A DNA stretch of 64,000 nucleotides from Acanthosoma haemorrhoidale (GCA_930367205.1 OV884011.1:169085226-169149225), one strand, 5' to 3'. Positions 22,929-34,189 are shown, counted from the first letter of the stretch. Notes: generated by a model not told the origin, from the sequence alone. Program-made: numbers and translations.

Positions 22929-24101
22929 ACCTCAGGAATCAAGCATTTCTCCTATTATTTCTTACTAACCACACACAAGTAGTCACTATCCCTAATCAAC
23001 CCCACTGCTCTCCTTACTCTGTCCTTGAGTGTACCTCAGGAATCAAGCATTTCTCCTATTATTTCTTACTAACCACACACAAGTAGTTACTATCCCTAAT
23101 CAACCCCACTGCTCTCCTTACTCTCTCCTTGAGTGTACCTCAGGAATCAAGCATTTCTCCTATTATTTCTTACTAACCACACACAAGTAGTCACTATCCC
23201 TAATCAACCCCACTGCTCTCCTTACTCTGTCCTTGAGTGTACCTCAGGACTCAAGCATTTCTCCTATTATTTCTTACTAACCACACACAAGTAGTTACTA
23301 TCCCTAATCAACCCCACTGCTCTCCTTACTCTGTCCTTGAGTGTACCTCAAGAATCAAGCATTTCTCCTATTATTTCTTACTAACCACACACAAGTAGTT
23401 ACTATCCCTAATCAACTCCACTGCTCTCCTTACTCTGTCCTTGAGTGTACCTCAGGAATCAAGCATTTCTCCTATTATTTCTTACTAACCACACACAAGT
23501 AGTTACTATCCCTAATCAACTCCACTGCTCTCCTTACTCTGTCCTTGAGTGTACCTCAAGAATCAAGCAATTCTCCTATTATTTCTTACTAACCACACAC
23601 AAGTAGTTACTATCCCTAATCAACTCCACTGCTCTCCTTACTCTGTCCTTGAGTGTACCTCAGGACTCAAGCATTTCTCCTATTATTTCTTACTAACCAC
23701 ACACAAGTAGTTACTATCCCTAATCAACTCCACTGCTCTCCTTACTCTGTCCTTGAGTGTACCTCAGGAATCAAGCATTTCTCCTATTATTTCTTACTAA
23801 CCACACACAAGTAGTTACTATCCCTAATCAACTCCACTGCTCTCCTTACTCTGTCCTTGAGTGTACCTCAGGAATCAAGCATTTCTCCTATTATTTCTTA
23901 CTAACCACACACAAGTAGTTACTATCCCTAATCAACTCCACTGCTCTCCTTACTCTGTCCTTGAGTGTACCTCAAGAATCAAGCAATTCTCCTATTATTT
24001 CTTACTAACCACACACAAGTAGTTACTATCCCTAATCAACTCCACTGCTCTCCTTACTCTGTCCTTGAGTGTACCTCAGGAATCAAGCATTTCTCTTATT
24101 A
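22929..24101. repeat. Minisatellite: about 11.3 copies of a 104-bp unit
   Basis: The unit starts acctcaggaatcaagcattt and ends gtccttgagtgt. The word gtacct recurs at 23031, 23135 and 23239, a strict 104-base step. Units are nearly identical. Variants run in order: early units have tagtcac and accccact, while units from the fifth on have tagttac and actccact. The combination aagaatc with gcaattc appears in units 7 and 11, and aggactc in units 4 and 8. The period is not a multiple of three and no frame stays open, so it is not coding. Confidence 0.95.
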
Positions 24102-24109
24102 TTTTTATC

Positions 24110-24680
24110 CCCTACATTAATGTTCTATTTCACTGATTGTCAGTTACTCTCACACGATAACAACTTATATACATATATTGAAAACAACTTATCCGACGTT
24201 CGTCGTTAATCAGCTCTCTTAACTTTAAATCTAGGCTTTATCAGATCCTTACCTCTCACTATTATCTAACAATTCAGAATTTGTCATGAATACTATTAAA
24301 ATTTATTATTTAAACTTTTATCTTTTCAATATGTGTTATATGGGATCGATTCCGGCATGGTGTAATGTAAAATTAAAAGTAAGACGTAGAATGATCTAGA
24401 TCTTGAAGCGATAGTGGAATAATAGTTAGGAATATTTCAATAGTTAGCTAGTAAGATCTATGTCATCTTTCTATCATTTTATTCCCATTAATTATTTTAT
24501 TATTATCTTACAGTAAAACATTGTTAATTATTATCAATAAAATACAATGTATATAAATTTCCATTTTATATAAAGTTTGGGTTTAAATTCAATTGGGGCC
24601 AATAGTAAGTAAATTGAATATTTTGGACTGTATTGCTAAGTGTATGTTTCACTTCACATTTCATAGAGAAGGCGGCCATA
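24110..24680. other. AT-rich DNA, nothing recognised
   Basis: No gene, repeat or RNA recognised between the minisatellite and the SINE-like sequence. Confidence 0.4.
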
Positions 24681-24687
24681 TTGAAAG

Positions 24688-24805
24688 GCTGTAGCTCAGC
24701 TGGGTTAGTGATAAGAGTGGGGTGTCCGGCTGTAACATCATAACCTTGCCTGTGGCACTCTGCTTACGTCGCAGGCTCTAATCTCAATTACGTGCGTTCG
24801 AGGCT
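24688..24805 (+). mobile_element. tRNA-derived SINE-like sequence (A-box and B-box words)
   Basis: TAGCTCAGCTGG (24692-24703) is a perfect RNA polymerase III A-box, and cgttcgaggc (24794-24803) matches a B-box. The 100-base gap is longer than in a tRNA gene, and no cloverleaf closes. I read it as a diverged tRNA-derived SINE head or tRNA relic. Confidence 0.4.
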
Positions 24806-24889
24806 TCCTTCTCTACATATTTTTTATTTATTAAGAAATACTTATAAATTCAGAAAAATACTGTTTATGATTAAACATGGGATTCTATC

Positions 24890-26265
24890 AACAAGTGATT
24901 CGGAAAAAAAAAAAACGACGCTCAAGGTCTTTTGTCAAACACCCACTCCGTCGCCTGTAAAACGTAAGCCACGGCGATCTAAAATAAATGTTGTGCCTGT
25001 AAATTCTTCACCATCCAGCAGCTCTATGGAAGAATTACCACCACTACAACCTAGCACATCAAAACAAACAACAACCCATGAGTCTCCATTTTTCACGCCC
25101 AACAGTTATGAGTTGTTGAAAAATATTGAAATAGAGGACATGGACTCTACACACACAACCCAAGCCACCAGCGATATGTGTGCGCAATATTAGTAATTTT
25201 AAATTGCTATGTACCCAATTAAGTAAAATCGTAGGTATGGCAATATACACGTGTCTCGATCGGTCTCGGGACAGAAAAGATTCTCCGGACACTCCCAACA
25301 AATATCGAGCGATAATCAAATACTTGGAAGAACTAAGGCCAACTTCCATACTTATCAGCTAAAGCAGAAAAGATCGCTACTGGTGATGATTAGAAACCTG
25401 CATCCCACTACACCAGCAGACGAGATAGAAAAGGAGCTCTTAGGTTTAGGATACAAGGTTCGCCAAACTAGCAACGTGCTCCGTGAGGAAAGGCAAGAAG
25501 ATGAAGCTATCAATACACCACCACTGCCCTTGTACTTTGTGGATCTAGAGCGACACCTGGAGTAGAAAAAATCTACGAACTGACCAACCTGCATTACACA
25601 AGAATACATGTCGAAAAACCTTACCGCAAACGTGACATCGTCCAATGCCATAATTGCCAGTCATAAGGGCACACGAAATCGTACTACCACCACCCTCCCA
25701 GGTGTGTAAAGTGCAGTGGGCAGCACAAAAGTGAATTGTGCAAGAAGCCCCTGAAATCGCCTGCAGTTTGTGTGCTCTGCCTTCAAGGCCACTCGGCCAA
25801 CTATAGGGCTGCGAGGCCTTACAGAATCGTGAAGTCAAGGTGCAAACAACGTCGTCGGCCAGAAGAGGAAAAACTAGCAACAAGAAGCGGCCCAGCCAGA
25901 AACTTGAGGCCTTTAGTCTCTTTGGCTGATGTATTTCGGAACAGAGAGCAGTCACAGGCACTGCCCACTCCTCGTCCGGAAGTTTCTCTTCCCCAGCATT
26001 CCGCTCACCCCGTCAACCAGCAAACCCAATCCCATCCTCAACCACACATCTCGCATATTCCTCCACCTTCAAGCTCTTCAGACCTCACTAGCCAATTAAC
26101 ATCATTCCTTACAGAGTTCAGAACCCTAATTACCCCTCTCATTTCCCTTCTTACAAAACTGGCTCCTACCTTATCCCCGTTAAACAAAATCCTAAAGTGG
26201 ATCCTTTCGACTCCTTATCCATTCTCCTTTGGAATGCGAATGGTATTCGCACCCACACTAGACTA
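24890..26265 (+). pseudogene. LINE family 1 ORF1 (gag-like, zinc knuckles)
   Basis: The first 100 codons are Ser/Pro/Thr-rich and unstructured. From about 25362 a domain of the kind preceding Jockey-type knuckles reads LLVMIRNLHPTTPADEIEKE, then GYKVRQTSNV and PLYFVDLE. Three C2HC-like knuckles follow (25650-25810): CHNC..GHTKSYY (last Cys replaced by Tyr, with an internal stop), CVKCSGQHKSELC (complete), and CVLCLQGHSANYR (last Cys lost). The tail is Pro-rich. At least two frameshifts separate the parts. In the family this protein coats the RNA in the cytoplasmic particle. Confidence 0.8.
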
Positions 26266-28545
26266 ACTGACATCACTACTCCACCACAAGAACATCTATA
26301 TATCTCTCATTACTGAAACAAGACTTACGAGTAAACGACCATTTACAGTTCGACAGTACCAGACTTATCGAACAGATCACCCAGATGGAAGAACACATGC
26401 AGGTACCACTGCCATTGTCCATAACGCCATTTCCCAACATATAGTTTATTTAGTAGCACGCGATTTCCATCAGTCCTCTGCAGTGTCAATCAGCACCTTC
26501 ACTTTCCCCTTCATTCTAGCATCAATGTATTGTCCTAATAAATTCATTTCCGATTCTCAGTTTATCTCCTTTCTTGACTCCATCGAACATCCTTTCCTTG
26601 CGTGTGGGGAATTAAACGCGAAGCACCGTCATTGGGGCTCATGATCCACAAATACACGAGGACGTGCTTTGCTCTCTGCACTCACACGGAAACATTGATC
26701 CACTATCTCTCCTTGAGATGAGGATGATTGAGGAAATATTGATATCTCCCCTGACACTACAACCTATTCCCGTATATCTATGTCCTATATACCTATATCC
26801 CAACCGAAATCTTGATCTCCTTGACTTCTTTTTTTACAATAGTTTAAGAACACTAAACTATTCACATACACGTCTCGATGACCTCTCCTCATCAATAGGA
26901 TAATACCCTTTAATCCTGACCATTTCACTAAGACCAATCCACAAACTGCCTCCTCCTTCATTTATTAGGGGCCCGGTTGATTGGGACTACTTCCGCCAGA
27001 TTCTTACAGATTCTGTATAACTCAAAGTATCTCTGAAAACATCCCAAGGCCTAGACGTTGCGATGCATTGTTTTACTACTCTGATCCAGAGATCGGCATG
27101 GGAGGCCTCGTCACCCCACCGTCATCCAAAAATTCATTATCAAAATCTTTTACCTCAGCATCTCAAAGACCTAATCCAAACCAAACGCCACTCGAGAACA
27201 GTGTGGCAAAGATCCCGACATCCTGCTGATCGTCGCTCATACAATCAGTACTGCAGATGTTAAAGCGGCATTTAGCATCCTTTCGATCCGATTCTTTTAA
27301 TTCCCACATCTCCTCTTTCTCTACCAGGGAGAACTCCCTGTGGAATCTAACTAAAAAAATCCTAAAATATCATCCTATTTCACACCCACTCCGTCGTGAT
27401 GATGGGTCCTGGGCGGCTTCGGATGGCGAAAGTTCGGAAGAGTTTGCTCTGCATCTTTCCCGTACTTTCACTCCTCACCTTACTCTTCAAAACAATACTC
27501 ATCGCATAAATGTTGAAGATTTCCTCACTTCACCTATCTCTCTCTCACTTCCACCAAAAACCGTTAACCCCTCTGAGGTCAAATCCCTTCTGAAAAACTT
27601 ACCTTACCGAAAATCCCCTGGATATGATCTTCTTACTCCTCAAATTCTCTAACAGCTTCCTCATAAAGCCATAATCTTCCTAACCAACATTTATAATTGC
27701 ATTATCCGAACGACGCACTTTCCTCTCCTCTGGAATCATTCCATTATTGTCCTATTCGCCAAACCCGGTAAACCACCCAATGACACATCATCTTACCGCT
27801 CAATTAGGCAACTTTCTATCCTCTCAAAAATAATTGAAAAACTCCTATTAGAACGTCTACTTCCAATTGTTGAATCCAAAAACCTTTTTCCTACTCACCA
27901 GTTTGGTTTCCGTCAACTACATTCCACTGCTCAACAAGGCCTTCGCGTTGTTGATCACATCTCCTCAGCCCATGAAGCCAAGCAGTATTGTACTGCTGCC
28001 TTTCTGGACATAGCTCAAGCTTTTGACAGGGAATGTCACGCAAGTTCGCTTTACAAGCTCAAAAGATATTTACCAAAGACCCAAATCCTAATCCTACAGT
28101 CCTACCTTTCAACCCACTTCTTACAAGTCCGCTGTGGTTTAGAATATTCTAATTACTATCCCATGAAAGCAGGAGTTCCACAGGGCAGCTGTTGGGTCCC
28201 ATCCTCTATAATCTATACACCGCTGATGTCCCCTCTTCCCCCAATACGTTCTTGGCAACATTTGCAGATGACACTGCAGTCCTGCCATCCCATCCATACC
28301 CCGATATAGCACCCTATAACCTTCAAAAACACCTTGATGAGATAGAGTATTAGTGCAGCCAATGGCGAATCAAAGTTAATGAAGCAAAATGTTCCCACAA
28401 TACCTTTACCCTCTGCCGCAAGTCCTGTCCACTAGTATTTTTAGTCCTCTTCCTGTATCCGAAACAGTACGATATTTAGGCTTCCATCTCAACAAAAGGC
28501 TGACATGGAACTCACACACGAGGCTAAAAAGACAAGAACTAAACA
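26220..28545 (+). pseudogene. LINE family 1 ORF2 (endonuclease and reverse transcriptase)
   Basis: The APE-type endonuclease begins ILLWNANGIRTHTRL (about 26225). Its NAKHRHWGS motif is present at about 26618, but the preceding Asp of GDxN is changed to Glu and a stop follows. RT blocks are LLKNLPYRKSPGYDLLTP (about 27590), CTAAFLDIAQAFD (first catalytic Asp, about 28000), GVPQG (about 28170), and after a frameshift FADD at 28261-28272 intact. YLGFHLNKRLTWN follows before the deletion junction at 28545. Stops at 27650, 26641 and 28351 and several frameshifts make it inactive. Confidence 0.88.
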
Positions 28546-28918
28546 GACGCTACGCAGGTACGTATGGCAGTGGGAGTCCTGGCAATGGCCAGTTTCTCCA
28601 ATCATGTCCTGAGCGTATATGGCTCTCGCGCTCTTCGTCAGCCTCCGCTGGCTCTCATACAGTGACGCGGCTGACGGTGGGGCATTTGGAACTTCCAAAA
28701 ACTCCGTTTCCTCTTTGGCATGCGATGAAGGTGACAAACATGTGGACTTGGGAGGTCTCTGGGCTGTTTTTAAATACTGTATGAATGAGCGAGTGAATGA
28801 AAATTGTAAATATGGTATGGATGAGATCATTTATCACAATTACTTATGTCCCAATGAGGCAGATTATAATTTTATCATAATAAAGTTGTTTTTAATAAAA
28901 AAAAAAAAAAAAGATTCT
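28545..28918 (+). mobile_element. LINE family 1 3' UTR and poly-A tail
   Basis: Homologous to 29375-29730 and, more weakly, 39430-39650: ggagtcctggcaatggcc, gtcagcctccgctggctc, gtgaatgaaaattgtaaata, aataaagttgtt, then a run of A. The open frames here (28619-28981 and others) are chance frames in the UTR. Confidence 0.85.
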
Positions 28919-29252
28919 ATTCTATGGAATAAGAAAAATGTTAGCCCCCATTCAAAGATTTGCATTTCTAGTCTTTTATGAAGATGTTAGATTATAATAA
29001 CACTTAATGTAGATTTATCATAATTCATTTATATAGCAGCACTGTATGCTGCTGAAATCTAGTGGGTGGTAATTGCATAAAATAGCTGAAAGGTGCGCGT
29101 GTGTCTGCAAAATAAATTAAAATTAGACTTCCATGTTTTAACAGATAATCCTAAGAATTAAATAAAAACTAGGAACTTTAAGGAAATTAACAAACAGAAA
29201 ACATATTAAGAATTAAAAAACTGAAGAAAATTTATTATCTAGTTTTTGCATA

Positions 29253-29730
29253 TGAAATTCCATAGTAACCTATCCAACCACCCTAATCCCGTAATACATT
29301 CATTGCACTGCTCCACTCATCCCTATAATCCTCCTCGGAGACTGAAACGGCAGTGGCCTCGTGACCTACTATAAATGCGCATCAGTGGGAGTCCTGGCAA
29401 TGGTCAGTTTCTCCAATCATGTCCTGAGCGTATGTGGCGCTCGCGCTCTTCGTCAGCCTCCACTGGCTCGTATCCGGTGACGTGGCTGGTGGGGGAGCGT
29501 GGGGGACTTCCCAAGACTCCGCTTCCTCTTTCGCTTGCGAGGGAGGCAACTACCGTGTGGACTTGGGGGGCCCCTGGGCTGTTTGTAAATATTGTATGAA
29601 TGTGCGAGCGAATGATGAATTGTAAATATGGTATGAATGAAAACACTTATCTCAATTATTTATTGCCTATTAAGTAAAGGCAGATTGTAATTTCATCATA
29701 ATAAAGTTGTTAACAAATAAAAAAAAAAAA
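29253..29730 (+). mobile_element. 5'-truncated LINE family 1 copy with 12-bp target-site duplication
   Basis: It starts inside the ORF2 carboxyl end (FHSNLSNHPNP, then RRLKRQWPRDLL and stop at about 29370), continues with the family 3' UTR and ends in poly-A. The flanks carry the identical word agtttttgcata at 29241-29252 and 29731-29742. This proves a separate integration and defines both ends to the base. Confidence 0.92.
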
Positions 29731-29742
29731 AGTTTTTGCATA

Positions 29743-30340
29743 AAAGTTCGAAACCAAAGTCAACGAAATGAAATGTTAAAGATATTTAATCAAGCATATT
29801 TTCTGAATTGGAATCTGGTGCTTCTTCGTATTTAGTTGATACTTTGAATGCGATTTTATCAAAACTCCGTTTTGCACTTAGATGACTTTGCGTAGTACCT
29901 AGATAAAGCAGTATTTTGTTTTTCTTGCATACAAAAGATCAATATTTTAATTGCTTACATAATAATGTTAATCTTAAGTTAGTGTAATAATTATACTATT
30001 TATATGTACAATAAGAAAAGTAATTACAAATGATCTACTAACAGGTCATCAAATCACAAATTAATAAATATAATAAAAGACTTATACTTGTTTAGTTCCT
30101 ATTACAATTATATAACACAATGGCAATAAGTGACAGTTACAAAACAATAAATATTATTATATGATAAAGATCTGTTTGTTTTGCATTTCCAAATTCAACT
30201 TGATAAAACTTATTTCAATTAATCGTCTACCAGTAAAGGTGGTTATAACAACCTATTACAAAAACCTATCAATCGTCATAGAAATAAGAATATTTGCTTA
30301 TTATTCATACTATCATAGTGTTCCCTGTAGCGTATAATAT
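29743..30340. other. 3' flank of the receptor gene; no gene recognised
   Basis: AT-rich. It would contain the receptor 3' UTR on the minus strand. Confidence 0.4.
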
Positions 30341-30344
30341 GTAG

Positions 30345-31505
30345 TTATGGGCTGATAGTCTCATCCTCTACTTCTCTCATCGATCTATTTTCTTTCAGTG
30401 CCCGATTGTATAGGTTTTGTAATAGGAATACCCGTAACAATAATTGCTTAGCATAACCGAAAAAATCATACTTTTTTAAATCGAAAATGATAAATATAAA
30501 AGCACCCTGAAGGCCATTGAGGACCGTGAACGGGTAATGGTACACAGTCCCATCCATAAAAGTACTTAGTAACATACCAACTACCCATGTCATTCCCATA
30601 ATTGTAGACAGTTTGATGTATAGTAGCAATGTGTTGTATTCATGCCTGCCTGATACGGTGACGCCCTCAGGAGAACAGTGCTGTTTCTGAGACTGACAAA
30701 TCGTCATAACAAATAGAATAGTATTAAGAGCGAGGACTAAAAGAACGGGAAAACAGAAGAAGATGGCCAGCCCTGACCAGCTTCCGAACCAACACAAGTT
30801 GTCTCCCCTTCCATAATGAGGGCGCCACTTGGTGGGGACCCAGCCCGTCCTGTCCGCCAACACAGAAGCTAAGGTGAACACCATTGCACAACCCCAAGCG
30901 TAAACTGCATACATTTTGTAACTCGTCGAGACGAGCACAAATGCATCAGAAAAGGTGCACCATATATCGATGCTGATTACATTCATCCAGAAGAAATAGG
31001 CCAAGAAGAAATACTGTATTATGATGGAGAAAACGTAGCAGAAGCCGCTTGGCGCCAGTGTCAAAGAGTTGGTGCCACACAGGAAAAACGTTTGGGCAAT
31101 GAGCAGGGACCAAGTCAAGGAGCTGAGGATTCTGGAAGGGAGGTTGCTGGGCTGAGACACGAAGATGGTCATGTACACGTGGATCAAAAGACACACTATT
31201 GACACTGACAGGCAGCCATATGTGAGATATCCGTCGATCATGAAAGAGTTTTGATGGTGGCAATGTGAGTCGCCGCCGCATTGGTGGAACTCACAGCCCC
31301 CTCCCTCTTGGCAGGTGACGGATGTGCACTTGTTTCTATCCTTCAGTCTTATCCCGCCTGATAAGTGACACGAATCAATATCATAGTCTAAACCTAATAT
31401 TACTGATAAACTCGGTATAATATAATCTTCATGGTGGTATTTACACAGCAAATCTGATCGGTTGGTTACTCCGTTGCATAGAGCACAGTGTGGGTTCCGG
31501 TATAC
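30345..31505 (-). CDS. Receptor exon E (CALCN motif, seven-helix domain, stop)
   Basis: Acceptor ttcacag, starting VYRNPHCALCNGV. 386 codons plus stop. Exon residues 60-86 are Cys/His-rich. The membrane helices lie at about 93-115, 125-143, 155-181 (FFWMNVISIDIW), 201-218, 242-270, 291-315 (MGMTWVVGML, the class B helix-6 motif) and 321-343 (NGLQGAFIFIIF). A conserved Cys closes the second extracellular loop (DNLCWF). The tail of about 45 residues is charged. Confidence 0.92.
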   Translation of the reverse strand, partial: VYRNPHCALCNGVTNRSDLLCKYHHEDYIIPSLSVILGLDYDIDSCHLSGGIRLKDRNKCTSVTCQEGGGCEFHQCGGDSHCHHQNSFMIDGYLTYGCLSVSIVCLLIHVYMTIFVSQPSNLPSRILSSLTWSLLIAQTFFLCGTNSLTLAPSGFCYVFSIIIQYFFLAYFFWMNVISIDIWCTFSDAFVLVSTSYKMYAVYAWGCAMVFTLASVLADRTGWVPTKWRPHYGRGDNLCWFGSWSGLAIFFCFPVLLVLALNTILFVMTICQSQKQHCSPEGVTVSGRHEYNTLLLYIKLSTIMGMTWVVGMLLSTFMDGTVYHYPFTVLNGLQGAFIFIIFDLKKYDFFGYAKQLLLRVFLLQNLYNRALKENRSMREVEDETISP

Positions 31506-34187
31506 CTGTGAACGAAAATTATGTTAAACACCATCTAGAAATTTTGATCTTAGCTTAACCCTGATGAAATTATAAGTACTTGATCCGATTCGGATATTAA
31601 AAGTGAATAGGCAGAACATTTGGCTGATATATCAGTGTCGGAACCTGGCTGGCAAATGGATACGGAATGAAGGCAGGGTCTGCCAAGTGCGATATCATTT
31701 TCTACCAGAATGACACAGGTACCACTACCAACCTGCCACGAAAGTGTTCCGTTCAGATACACGCCGTTTGTCTTAAACTAAAACCATTTATAAGGATTTC
31801 ATAGATGATTAAGCGATAAGAACATTCACATACAAAGTAAGGCTATACCATTTCTTCTGTGACGTTCTCAGTACATTTTATATATGATTCAGGTGTGGTT
31901 ATGTAATCGCCTAAGTCACTCCACAGTGGTTCTATCACTGGGTCACAAAGGGCGCAGAAAATGTTTGCATAGAGAAGACCTGTAAGATTGAAGTATACAG
32001 GTATATCTAACGAGAAGTTTATGCCTGATGGGTATATTTCCTTCTCACACAGACTCTTCCACTGGTTATTCTGAATACAATTGGAGACAGCATACACACC
32101 CTAGAACAATTACGTAAAAATTACAACATTAACCTTTGATAAAAATCCCACTTGACGCAAGCCCGCATAGAGGGGATCAATAGTCTTTCGACTGTGTGTA
32201 AAAATAAATAAAAATCAATTCAATCAATCTGAAATTTTCAATATTTATTCTAAAAAAAATGGGAATATGCTGATTTGGAATTGGATAAAATACTGTAACA
32301 GCAGGTGTGAGATAAACCAACATACATACATCCTAGTGGTAGTTTCAAAATATTTAACAAGTTAATAAGAAACTGGCTGACAAGGTAATCCGACCACAGC
32401 TTGGACAGCTCTTCTATCATTTGCTACATCCTAAATTTTGCTTATATATATTTTCAAAAACACAGTTTAGTGTCTAACTGATTTAAACAAATACAAATAA
32501 AACTTTAATGGAATGAGGAGAAATTGGCTAGGTGGGTTGGATCTATAGAAAAATGAATTTTACTGAGGTGTACTGTAAGTACAGTAAGTTTGATCCTCAC
32601 TTTCATAACAACTGTACAAGAATTTATTGTAATACAGCGCATTTAATTTATCGATTTGAAATATGAATTCCAACTGAACTAAACTAGATGTTTTTACCCA
32701 AGCACTCTCTGGTTAAAATAAGGCCAACTGAGGTTGCTACCCAGGCTGGAAGATGGCGCTATTGCTTGGCAAAGTCTATTCTCATTAATCGTCGCAAACT
32801 TTGTTTCGTGTGTCTTGACTGATTTTTATCAAAAACATTCAATATAATTTATTTTTCAAAACAGTTAATCGTATGAACTAACTACAAACGTTAGCTAATT
32901 AATTACCTGATGGTACGAGTGCAGGACACAGGACCACGATATTTCACTGCTGGAATTAAACGGGAAAGGTGCTCTATCTATGCAGCAGTCTCCATATTTG
33001 ACGCAATCTTCGTCGCAGTAGCACCTACTCAAGCTGTTCCTGCAACAGTTAAGTCCTATTAAGATCTATTTCCACAATGAACAAAGTCTCCCGTCGATTA
33101 TGATTTAAATCGTATTTTTTAAATATTCATAAAAGAAACAAAGAACGTACTGTTAAGAAACGATTTTTTTTTTGATTTTTTTTTTTTCCATAGCTCCTTT
33201 AAATTTACAGATAATTATATACAATTATAGATCCTCAGGCGAATCTATTTACAAACTATTTTTGTATTTCCTGTAGCATCGCTACATTATTTACAGGTTT
33301 TGCTATTTTATAAAAATTATATAATGAATAAACAAGTATAATGATATAATGTATATATATATACATTATACGTGACTGGACTAAACTGACTAATAAAGGT
33401 GATGGGGCTCACCTTTTTGATCAAACTTAAAACTAACTTACATGCTAATTCTTGACCTAATTTTTCCCCGACAGTCTGTTGCCATCGATGCGGGAGGGGC
33501 GGTGGGGTCATAGTTTTAAACACAGGGTTGGTTAGGTGCTGCAACGAGTCAAAAAACGTGATGTGTCTCCGGTGGATGAACTCACAGACGGCACACCAAG
33601 CAACGGGTGCAGGTCAGCGTTCTTCAACCTCTCGAGAGAGGTATGTCGGACCACTTTTCACATGATCCTATTCTGAAAATGTTGGAGACATTTGGCTGTC
33701 AATTGGGTAAATAGGAGGTTTTTTACTAAAGAAACGATATCCAGAGATAGTCACGGTATTTTATCAAAAATACTTCATATTACTTTTTGAACCATGTTGG
33801 TCACTGCATATTACCTATCCAAAAATAATTTTTTTTTAGGATAAATCAAATATTAGTATAAAAAAAAAAACAAGTGGCCACTAAAGTCTAAATATTCTAG
33901 TAAATTTGTCAATCACAAATAAGAAAAAAATACTTCTATACGAGTTATAAGGTTAATTCAATTGAGATGTAAATAATACTAAAAATTGTTTATAAATACA
34001 ATAAAGTTGCGAAGTTTCAATATAAGTAGTTGCGGTATAACAATTATACAAACACTAATAAGGGCTTACAATGTCGGTTTAAAGTAGTCCGGGTAATTTT
34101 CAGCATCTTTGCCTTCACAGATTACATCTGACCCACATTCAATCTTGCTATATATTCTAGCCAATACTGATGCTGGAACATACACCA
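30345..34187 (-). CDS. Methuselah-like class B G-protein-coupled receptor with somatomedin B domain (5' end missing)
   Basis: Five exons join in frame: 34187-34070, 33039-32907, 32100-31849, 31777-31580, 31505-30345. Phases agree at each junction: phase 2 at the first (TT plus G gives Leu), phase 0 at the other three. The visible protein is about 620 residues. An amino segment with CGSDVICEG is followed by a somatomedin B-like domain (RCYCDEDCVKYGDCC), two CALC motifs (NIFCALCDP and NPHCALCNG) typical of Methuselah-like ectodomains, a Cys-rich linker, seven membrane helices and a short tail ending DETISP. Family members are plasma-membrane receptors with extracellular disulfide-rich domains; the ligand cannot be told. 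The 34187 exon starts in phase 1, so at least one upstream exon with the signal peptide exists but was not found. An LTR-free LINE (33165-33728) sits in the intron between the first two visible exons. Confidence 0.9.
31580..31777 (-). CDS. Receptor exon D (ectodomain)
   Basis: Acceptor ttttag, donor gtactt after a complete CAA codon. 66 codons, beginning FKTNGVYLNGTLSWQVGSG, with Cys pairs. Ending at Gln leaves phase 0, which fits the next exon. Confidence 0.75.
31849..32100 (-). CDS. Receptor exon C (ectodomain)
   Basis: Acceptor ttctag, donor gtatag (weak). 84 codons in phase 0 on both sides. It contains CIQNNQW.SLCE, YFNLTG (glycosylation site), NIFCALCDP and CTENVTEEM (glycosylation site). 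Confidence 0.8.
32907..33039 (-). CDS. Receptor exon B (somatomedin B domain)
   Basis: Acceptor gttgcag, donor gtaatt. The Cys spacing C-x-C-x3-C-x5-CC (RCYCDEDCVKYGDCC) is the core of somatomedin B domains, which are compact and knotted by disulfides. A glycosylation site (NSS) and WSCVLHSYH follow. Confidence 0.85.
33165..33728 (-). mobile_element. 5'-truncated LINE family 2 inside a receptor intron
   Basis: The minus strand carries the ORF2 carboxyl end (QHLTNPVFKTM), the family 3' UTR and a poly-A tail (poly-T at 33165-33187). The direct repeat aagaaacgat at 33155-33164 and 33729-33738 delimits it. It is in the same transcriptional orientation as the host gene. Confidence 0.85.
34070..34187 (-). 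CDS. Receptor exon A (amino end of ectodomain)
   Basis: The acceptor is tttag before TGGTGTATG, and the strong donor gtaagc lies at 34069-34064. It reads VPASVLARIYSKIECGSDV and then DAENYPDYFKPT, ending in two bases of a Leu codon completed by the next exon. The phase match with the somatomedin B exon is the main reason for the call. Confidence 0.7.
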
Positions 34188-34189
34188 CT

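Larger units (their letters stand above)
24890..28918 (+). mobile_element. LINE family 1 (Jockey-like), near full-length but inactivated
   Basis: A gag-like ORF1, an ORF2 with endonuclease and reverse transcriptase, and a poly-A-tailed 3' end with AATAAAGTTGTT (28879-28890) follow in order. About 0.6 kb is deleted at 28545: the RT thumb joins directly to the 3' UTR word ggagtcctggcaatgg. Frameshifts and stops occur throughout. Two 5'-truncated sister copies (29253-29730, 39043-39651) supply the missing carboxyl end. Confidence 0.9.

Noticed and set aside
22929..24101. CRISPR-like array
   Set aside because: The whole 104-bp unit repeats without unique spacers; this is a eukaryotic minisatellite.
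24688..24805. Functional tRNA gene
   Set aside because: A-box and B-box words are about 100 bases apart and no cloverleaf forms by eye.
28619..28981. 120-codon frame at the end of the LINE
   Set aside because: It lies in the LINE 3' UTR, which is shared with non-coding tails at 29375-29730; the frame is not kept between copies.
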